A stretch of DNA of 49,630 nucleotides from Opitutaceae bacterium (GTDB lineage: Bacteria > Verrucomicrobiota > Verrucomicrobiia > Opitutales > Opitutaceae), in contig PLXR01000116.1 in the NCBI GenBank assembly GCA_003151495.1, positions 1-49,630 of the forward strand, written 5' to 3'. Shown piece after piece: positions 43,845-49,630 of the stretch. Below the pieces are notes generated by a model. It searched no databases, was not told the origin of the DNA, and saw only the letters and a list, made by a program, of their open reading frames with translations. How positions within the stretch are numbered: position 1 is the first letter of the stretch; each line of letters starts with the position of its first letter. A program made the position numbers and the translations under genes.

Positions 43845-44310
43845 CGGGCAGCGCGGCCGCGGCCTTCAGCTCGTAGGTCGTGTCATAGGTGAGGGCGATC
43901 CTCTTCGTCACGAAGACCCGCACCCGGATCCGGCCGCCCATGGGGCCGGTCGGGGTGGCCCGCCCCTCGACCTTCCTGACGTCGCCCGACTTGCTGACGG
44001 CCTTGCCTACAAAGTCCACCGCACCGCCTGCGTCTATGCGGCGCAGGTCGTCGTCCGTCATCGAGATCCATATCCTCCCAGTCTCGCTGTAGAAGAAATA
44101 GGGGAAGACCCTGGCAGAGTAAGTCGAGGAATAGACGACATTCCTCCGGACAAAGGGGGGCATGGTCATCGTGACCGTACCGATGTAGATCGACGCGGCC
44201 GAGGGCCTGATATCCACGACGCCGTAGCGCTGGAGGGGGTCTGCGGCGCCCCGCAGGGGCGGGCAGAGGGCGACGAGCAGAAGAAGGAGCGGGGCGGTGA
44301 TCCTGGGCAC
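43831..44310 (-). CDS. Small secreted protein of unknown function
   Basis: A 159-aa protein. The frame stays open far upstream across argH, but the real gene begins near GTG 44310, where a clear signal peptide appears ([20 protein letters not shown], cut near residue 23). The mature part is mostly beta-strand: [57 protein letters not shown], then [20 protein letters not shown]. It resembles small periplasmic beta-barrel or lipocalin-like proteins in texture only. No Shine-Dalgarno is obvious. It is divergent from argH with about 105 bases between the starts. Confidence 0.65.
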   Translation of the reverse strand: MPRITAPLLLLLVALCPPLRGAADPLQRYGVVDIRPSAASIYIGTVTMTMPPFVRRNVVYSSTYSARVFPYFFYSETGRIWISMTDDDLRRIDAGGAVDFVGKAVSKSGDVRKVEGRATPTGPMGGRIRVRVFVTKRIALTYDTTYELKAAAALPVTPR

Positions 44311-44416
44311 CCGGCAAATCTGGCGAGGCGCGGGTCGTGGGCAAACTGGAAAACATGCGGCAATCTTTCGCGTTGCGCCTGCGAGGGGCGGCGGGTCATC
44401 TCCTCTGCAGCCATAT

Positions 44417-45817
44417 ATGCCCAAGAACAAACAAGCCACCTGGGGCGGGCGCTTCGCGACGGGCCCGGCCGCGCTGATGCTCAGGTTCAGCGAGTCGGCC
44501 TCGTTTGACCGGCGCCTCGCGCCGTTTGACATCGCGGGAAGCAGGGCGCACTCGGCGATGCTCGCCCACGTCGGCTTGATCACCCCCAAGGAGCGCGACG
44601 CGATCCATGCCGGTCTCGACGCGATCCTCCTGGAGATCGAGCGGGGCGAGTTTGCGTGGGATGAGCGGCTGGAGGACGTCCACATGAACATAGAGCACGC
44701 GCTCACGATGCGCGTGCCCTCGGCGGCGAAAATGCACACGGCACGCAGCCGGAACGACCAGGTGGCCACCGACATGAGGCTCTTCTTCAAGCACGCCTGC
44801 TCGGTCCTGGCGGCGAAGGTGGCGGGGGCCCAGAGGGCCCTCCTCGCCGCCGCGCAGCGGAGCGAGGGCGTGCTCATCCCGGGATACACCCACCTCCAGC
44901 GCGCGCAGCCTGTTCCCGCGGCGCACCACCTGCTGGCGTGGCTCGAGATGCTCGAGCGCGACCGCTCCCGTTTCCAGGAGGTCGGCGGGAAGGCGAACGA
45001 GTGCCCGCTCGGCTCGGGCGCCCTCGCGGGCACGACCCTCCCGATCGACCGTGAGTTCACGGCGAAGCAGCTCGGCTTCGTCGACGCTAGGGGCCGCGCG
45101 CGCGTCACCCAGAATTCCATGGATGCGGTGGCGGACCGGGACCTGTTCGCGGAGTTCGCCCTCGCGTGCGCGCTCTTCGGCGTGCACTTCTCGCGGATCG
45201 CCGAGGACCTCATCCTCTGGAGCAGCACCGAGTTCAAGTTCGTCGCCCTTCCCGACGAGTTCTGCACGGGCAGCTCGCTCATGCCCCAGAAGAAGAACCC
45301 CGACTCGTGCGAGCTGTTGCGCGGGAAGTCCGCCCGGCTGCAGGGCAACCTCCACACGCTCCTGACCCTCATGAAGGGGCTCCCGCTCACCTACAACCGG
45401 GACCTGCAGGAGGACAAGGTGCCGGTGTTCGACAGCTTCGACCAGGCGTCGATCTGCGCCGACGTCCTCGAGGCGACGGTCGCGGGCATGGCCTTCAACC
45501 CCGGCCGCTGCGCCGCGGCGTCCTCGGACCCCGCCCTCCTGGCCACCGACCTTGCCGATTATCTCGTGGCGAAGGGGGTCCCGTTCCGCGAGGCCCACCA
45601 CGTCGTGGGGGCCGTGGTCGCGCTCGCGGAGCGCAAGGGCTGCCCGATCCCCGAGCTTGCGACCTCCGAACTCAGGCGTCTCCACCCCCGGTTCGGGCCG
45701 GACTGGGCGAAGGTGTTCGACCTAAAGCGCGCGCTCGCGATGAGGAAGGGGACGGGCATGCCCGGCCCCGTCCAGCTTGCCCGGCAGTTCGCCCGCTGGA
45801 AGAAGACTCTGGCCTAG
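44417..45817 (+). CDS. argH: Argininosuccinate lyase
   Basis: A 466-aa cytosolic enzyme that splits argininosuccinate into arginine and fumarate, the last step of arginine synthesis. It starts [20 protein letters not shown], with [13 protein letters not shown] near the active site and the fumarase/aspartase signature [12 protein letters not shown] at 285-296 (Ser287 in the flexible catalytic loop). Length is normal for the family. The frame is open to 44297, but ATG 44417 gives the standard N-terminus. mutL follows 27 bases later in the same direction. Confidence 0.96.
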   Translation: MPKNKQATWGGRFATGPAALMLRFSESASFDRRLAPFDIAGSRAHSAMLAHVGLITPKERDAIHAGLDAILLEIERGEFAWDERLEDVHMNIEHALTMRVPSAAKMHTARSRNDQVATDMRLFFKHACSVLAAKVAGAQRALLAAAQRSEGVLIPGYTHLQRAQPVPAAHHLLAWLEMLERDRSRFQEVGGKANECPLGSGALAGTTLPIDREFTAKQLGFVDARGRARVTQNSMDAVADRDLFAEFALACALFGVHFSRIAEDLILWSSTEFKFVALPDEFCTGSSLMPQKKNPDSCELLRGKSARLQGNLHTLLTLMKGLPLTYNRDLQEDKVPVFDSFDQASICADVLEATVAGMAFNPGRCAAASSDPALLATDLADYLVAKGVPFREAHHVVGAVVALAERKGCPIPELATSELRRLHPRFGPDWAKVFDLKRALAMRKGTGMPGPVQLARQFARWKKTLA

Positions 45818-45844
45818 CGCCCCGAGGGCCCGTTTCCCACCGGA

Positions 45845-47581
45845 ATGGCAAAGGTCCGCATTCTTCCCGACCGCGTCGCCAACCAGATTGCCGCCGGCGA
45901 GGTGATCGAGCGGCCGGCGGCGGTCGTTAAGGAGCTCCTCGAGAACGCGCTCGACGCGGGCGCGACCCGCGTCGTCGTCGAGTTCGCGCACGCGGGGAGG
46001 TCTCTCATCCGCGTGGAGGACAACGGCCACGGAATGTCCCCCGAGGACGCGCGCACCGCGCTCCTGCGCCATGCGACGAGCAAGATCGCGGAATCCTCCG
46101 ACCTGGACCACCTCGCGACCTTCGGGTTCCGGGGGGAGGCACTCCCCTCGATCGCCAGCGTGTCACGCTTCACGCTCCAGACCCGGGAGTCCGGTTCCGA
46201 CTCCGGCACCGAGATCGCCGTGAGCGCGGGAAGGGTGCTCCACGACAGGGCCTGCGGGCGGCCGGTCGGCACCCGCGTCCAGGTCGAGCACCTGTTCGAG
46301 CCGGTGCCCGCCCGCCGGAAATTCCTGAAGACCGACCGGACGGAGGCCGGCCACATCGTCAACTGCGTGCGCCTTTACGCCCTGGCCTGCCCGGCGGTGT
46401 CCTTCACGCTCGTCGAGGACGGCAGGGAGGTCTTCAGGTCGCCCGAGTGCCCGAGCCTCTCGGAGCGCGTGTCCGAGATTTTCGGGCGCCAGGCCGCGGA
46501 GGGGCTCCTGGCGCTGGACGTCGCCGAACCCGGTCTGCGCCTGAGCGGGCTCATCGGGCGCCCGGGAGTCGGGCGAGGCACGCGCCATGACATGGTGACG
46601 TTCGTGAACACCCGGCCCGTGGACAGCAGGGCGCTCAACGGAGCCCTGATCGAGAGCTACCGGGAATCGCTTCCTCAGGGCCGCTTTCCCGTGGCATTCG
46701 TGTTCCTCGAGTGTTCGCCCTCGGACGTGGACGTGAATGTCCATCCTGCCAAGCGCGAGGTGCGGTTCCGGAGCGAGGCCCTCGTCCGCGGCTTTGTCAT
46801 CCGGGCGCTGCTCTCGAGGCTGCGCGACCTGGATGGCCAGGTGGCGGCGCCCGCCGGCGCGGTCCGCCCGCTGGGCGAGCCGTCCGCGCTGCCGGCTCCG
46901 TTTCGCTCGGTGGAACCCGGGCCCTTCCCGCCGGCCGGCGTCGCCGAGCCGCAGGCGCCGACCGCTGCGGGTTGGCAGGAACCGATCCGCGGGGAGGGGA
47001 CCGGCGTTCCCGAGTGGAGGTTTGTCGGCACAGCGCACGGGAGCTATGCCCTCTTCGAGACGGGGCAGGGCCTCGTGCTCCTCGATCGCAGGGTTGCCCA
47101 GGAGCGCGTGTGGTACGAGCGCCTCAAGGCCCAGATCGCGTCCGGACGGGTCCCGGTTCAGCGGCTCCTGCTGCCGATCCCGCTTGAGCTTAACCCGGTG
47201 GCTGCGGCGGTGCTCAACGACAACCTTGCATTCTTTCGCGAGAACGGCCTGGAGGTCGCCGAGTTCGGGCGGAACTTCTTCCGGGTCGAGGCCCTGCCCG
47301 ACTGGATGGAGCCCGGCGACGCCGAGGCGTTCCTGCGGGACCTGGTCGGGGCGCTGCGGGAGGGCAGGATTCCCACCTCGGACATCGAGAAGGCCCGGGA
47401 CGAGTTCGCGCGCCTCGCGGCCGCAAAGGCCGTGCGCCTGCCGGCGAGGATGGGCGAGCCGGAGGCGCTCGCGCTCCTTCGCGAGCTCTTTGCGACCTCC
47501 TCCCCGGTGACGGGCCCGAGCGGCCACCCCACCTACGTGGAGCTCAACCACGGCGAGCTCTCGAGGCGCTTTCAGAAATAA
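45845..47581 (+). CDS. mutL: DNA mismatch repair protein MutL, endonuclease motifs missing
   Basis: A 578-aa mismatch-repair matchmaker. The GHKL ATPase front is intact: Glu33-Asn34 in ELLENALDAGA, EDNGHGM (58-64) and FGFRGEAL (93-100), then NVHPAKREVRF. A linker rich in Pro and Ala joins the C-terminal dimerisation domain. There the endonuclease motif DQHAxxExxxxE reads D414-RRVAQ-E420-RVWY-E425. The C-terminal CPHGRPT reads GPSGHPT (557-563), and the ACxxA cysteine is replaced by Ala. Such changes are seen in MutL proteins that do not nick DNA, as in E. coli, which relies on MutH. It lies directly after argH. Confidence 0.93.
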   Translation: MAKVRILPDRVANQIAAGEVIERPAAVVKELLENALDAGATRVVVEFAHAGRSLIRVEDNGHGMSPEDARTALLRHATSKIAESSDLDHLATFGFRGEALPSIASVSRFTLQTRESGSDSGTEIAVSAGRVLHDRACGRPVGTRVQVEHLFEPVPARRKFLKTDRTEAGHIVNCVRLYALACPAVSFTLVEDGREVFRSPECPSLSERVSEIFGRQAAEGLLALDVAEPGLRLSGLIGRPGVGRGTRHDMVTFVNTRPVDSRALNGALIESYRESLPQGRFPVAFVFLECSPSDVDVNVHPAKREVRFRSEALVRGFVIRALLSRLRDLDGQVAAPAGAVRPLGEPSALPAPFRSVEPGPFPPAGVAEPQAPTAAGWQEPIRGEGTGVPEWRFVGTAHGSYALFETGQGLVLLDRRVAQERVWYERLKAQIASGRVPVQRLLLPIPLELNPVAAAVLNDNLAFFRENGLEVAEFGRNFFRVEALPDWMEPGDAEAFLRDLVGALREGRIPTSDIEKARDEFARLAAAKAVRLPARMGEPEALALLRELFATSSPVTGPSGHPTYVELNHGELSRRFQK

Positions 47582-47652
47582 GCCCTTGGGACCCGTTTTT
47601 GCGTGACCGCCCCCCGGCGCGGCGCGAGTCTTGCACAGGTTAGGCTATTCCC

Positions 47653-49630
47653 ATGCCCAATTCATCCAAGGACGCCCGGAAGCACGAATCACCGGAGATA
47701 GTCATGAAGTCGCTGATACTGCGGCACTTGACATCCACGCTGGCGCGGTATGCGCCCATGGCTACCCCGAGGGACTGGTGGGTTGCGTCATGCCTTGCGG
47801 TCCGGGACACCATACACGAGCGGCTCATTGCCACGCAGGAGGTCCACAACTCAAAGAATGCGCGGCGAGTCTACTACTTCTCGATGGAGTACCTGATGGG
47901 CCGCCTCTTCGAGAGCAACCTGCAGGCCACCGGCCTCACCGAGGCCGTCCGCTCGGCCCTGACCTCGCTCGGGGCCGACTACGACGCGGTCCGGGAGACC
48001 GAGGTTGACATGGGCCTGGGCAATGGCGGCCTGGGCAGGCTCGCCGCCTGCTTCCTCGACTCGATGGCGACGCTCGACTATCCCGCGCTCGGCTACGGCA
48101 TCCACTACGAGTTCGGCCTCTTCCAGCAGGAGATCGTGAACGGGAGCCAGGTGGAGCATCCCGACCGCTGGATGCTCTTCGGCAATCCATGGGAGGTCAT
48201 CAGGGCCGACTACACGCAGGAGGTGAAGCTCTACGGAAGGGTCATCAACGCCTTTGACGACCAGGGTAACTCGAAGCCCAAGTGGGTCGACACAAGGACG
48301 GTGCTCGGCGTGCCCCACGACATACCGGTGGCCGGGTTCGGCACGAACACCGTCAATCTCCTCAGGCTCTGGGAGTCGCGGGCCTCCGAGGACTTCGACC
48401 TGGCGGCGTTCAACTCAGGGGGCTACGTCGAGGCCGTCCGCGAGAAGGCGATGGGCGAGACCGTATCGAAGGTCCTATACCCGAACGACAAGACCGAGAA
48501 CGGCAAGGAGCTGCGGCTCGTTCAGCAGTACTTCTTCGTCTCGTGCTCGATCCGGGACCTTATCCGCCGCCACCTGCGCAGCCCCGACAACTCCTGGAAG
48601 AACTTCGCCGGCAAGATCGCCATCCAGCTCAACGACACGCACCCCGCGATCGCCGTGGTCGAGCTCATGCGCATCATGCTCGACGAGCATGACATCGCCT
48701 GGGACGAGGCCTGGGAGATCACGACCCGGACGCTCGCCTACACGAACCACACGCTGCTCCCCGAGGCGCTCGAGAAATGGGGCGTCCCGCTCTTTGAGCG
48801 GGTCCTGCCGCGGCACCTGCAGATCATCTACGATATCAATCTGAAGGTCCTGGCGCTCTGCGACGCGAAGTGGCCCGGAGACATGGACAAGAGGCGCGCG
48901 TGCTCGCTGATCGAGGAGAACGGCAGCAAGATGGTGCGGATGGCGCACATCGCAGTTGTGGGCACGCACTCGGTCAACGGTGTCGCGGCCCTCCATACGG
49001 CCCTCCTGAGGAAGAACCTCTTCCCGGAGTTTGACGCCCTGTACCCCGGGAAGTTCCAGAACAAGACGAACGGGATCACGCCGCGCCGATGGCTGCTCGA
49101 GTGCAACCACCGGCTGGCCGGGCTCGTCACCCGGAGGCTCGGCAGCGAGGCATGGGTGCGCAACCTCGACCTCCTCCGCGGGCTCGAGAAGTTCGTGGAC
49201 GACGCGGACTTCCGGCGCGAATTCATGGAGGTCAAGCTGGCGAACAAGGTGGACCTGGCCCATGTGATCCGCGCCGAGTGCGGGATCACGGTCTCGCCCG
49301 AGGCGATTTTCGACGCGCAGATCAAGCGGCTCCACGAGTACAAGCGCCAGCACCTGAACCTGCTCCACATCCTGGCCCTCTATAGGCGGCTCCTTCACAA
49401 TCCCGCGCTCGAGATCGAGCCTCGCGTGTTCATCTTCGCTGCAAAGGCGGCCCCGGGCTACGATGTCGCCAAGAACCTCATCAGGGCCATCAATGTCATC
49501 GGGATGCGGATCAACTCGGACACCCGGATCCGGGACAAGATCAAGGTGGCGTTCCTCCCCAACTACAGGGTATCGCTCGCCGAGAGGATCATCCCCGCCG
49601 CGGACCTCTCGGAGCAGATCTCGACCGCGG
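47653..49630 (+). CDS. glgP: Glycogen/maltodextrin phosphorylase, N-terminal part
   Basis: 659 codons are visible with no stop before the window edge. GH-family GT35 phosphorylase, removing glucose-1-phosphate from alpha-1,4-glucans. Clear motifs: [100 protein letters not shown] and [12 protein letters not shown]. The sequence stops at EQISTA, just before the expected EASGTGNMK block with the pyridoxal-phosphate lysine, so the cofactor site is outside. The start at ATG 47653 matches the family's N-terminus. It follows mutL by 71 bases. Confidence 0.95.
   Translation, partial: MPNSSKDARKHESPEIVMKSLILRHLTSTLARYAPMATPRDWWVASCLAVRDTIHERLIATQEVHNSKNARRVYYFSMEYLMGRLFESNLQATGLTEAVRSALTSLGADYDAVRETEVDMGLGNGGLGRLAACFLDSMATLDYPALGYGIHYEFGLFQQEIVNGSQVEHPDRWMLFGNPWEVIRADYTQEVKLYGRVINAFDDQGNSKPKWVDTRTVLGVPHDIPVAGFGTNTVNLLRLWESRASEDFDLAAFNSGGYVEAVREKAMGETVSKVLYPNDKTENGKELRLVQQYFFVSCSIRDLIRRHLRSPDNSWKNFAGKIAIQLNDTHPAIAVVELMRIMLDEHDIAWDEAWEITTRTLAYTNHTLLPEALEKWGVPLFERVLPRHLQIIYDINLKVLALCDAKWPGDMDKRRACSLIEENGSKMVRMAHIAVVGTHSVNGVAALHTALLRKNLFPEFDALYPGKFQNKTNGITPRRWLLECNHRLAGLVTRRLGSEAWVRNLDLLRGLEKFVDDADFRREFMEVKLANKVDLAHVIRAECGITVSPEAIFDAQIKRLHEYKRQHLNLLHILALYRRLLHNPALEIEPRVFIFAAKAAPGYDVAKNLIRAINVIGMRINSDTRIRDKIKVAFLPNYRVSLAERIIPAADLSEQISTA

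Noticed and set aside
43831-45390. A 519-codon minus-strand frame running across argH
   Set aside because: Its upstream part is the antisense of argH and has low-complexity Arg/Ser text. Only the last 159 codons, starting with a signal peptide at GTG 44310, look like a protein.
44396-45685. A 429-codon minus-strand frame opposite argH
   Set aside because: Shadow of argH, with no recognisable motif and no plausible start context.
46163-47551. A 462-codon minus-strand frame opposite mutL
   Set aside because: Rich in Arg, His and Pro without any fold-like pattern; mutL on the other strand is unmistakable.
1-49630. CRISPR arrays, insertion sequences, phage genes, tRNA and rRNA
   Set aside because: I looked for repeat-spacer patterns, transposase or integrase motifs, and tRNA-like cloverleaves and saw none. 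The 'holin'-family gene at 34308 belongs to the YqjE context, not to a prophage.

Overview
The window is GC-rich, gene-dense bacterial DNA. Exosortase with PEP-CTERM proteins, a DUF3739-type filamentous haemagglutinin, tandem 'NISTRxxVGTG' secreted repeats and dedicated Ton genes point to a Gram-negative from the Verrucomicrobiota, most likely the Opitutales/Opitutaceae. This is an inference from gene content; no rRNA or tRNA is present to confirm it.

Layout. (1) 1-3 kb: end of an exopolysaccharide cluster, with a CapD-like sugar-nucleotide enzyme (cut by the window edge), an O-antigen-ligase-like membrane protein and a divergent exosortase. (2) 3.2-8.5 kb: secreted proteins. They are a 529-aa protein with two C-terminal repeats, a small secreted protein, a lone PstS-like binding protein, and a PEP-CTERM protein that shares its N-terminal domain with the 529-aa protein. 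(3) 8.6-29.9 kb: the centrepiece, seven genes on the plus strand. They encode a 4,284-aa two-partner-secretion exoprotein, its TpsB outer-membrane transporter, a DUF2341-LamG-ExbB fusion, ExbD, TonB, a porin with a very long low-complexity linker, and a periplasmic coiled-coil protein. A terminator-like hairpin precedes the block and a weak one follows it. The layout suggests one energised surface system. (4) 30-32.8 kb: three more PEP-CTERM proteins, two of them tandem paralogues and one with the Cys/Gln signature of a thioester adhesin domain, followed by about 0.8 kb without a convincing gene. (5) 33.5-36.4 kb: envelope-stress genes (DUF3309-like, yqjD/yqjE/yqjK-like trio, cardiolipin synthase). 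(6) 36.5-39.5 kb: two translationally coupled secreted proteins of unknown function. (7) 39.8-49.6 kb: metabolism and housekeeping, with a GH2 beta-mannosidase-like enzyme, histidine acid phosphatase, OsmC, a small secreted protein, argH, a mutL that seems to lack the endonuclease motifs, and glycogen phosphorylase (cut by the window edge).

How the genes fit together: regions 1, 2 and 4 form an exosortase/EPS surface-protein system. Region 3 is a separate secretion-plus-energy module, probably placing a giant beta-helical fibre on the cell surface and coupling a Ton motor to a porin. Several coding starts were moved from the longest possible start to one that gives a signal peptide or a ribosome-binding site; each case is noted. 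All calls come from reading the sequence and from family knowledge; no database search was run.
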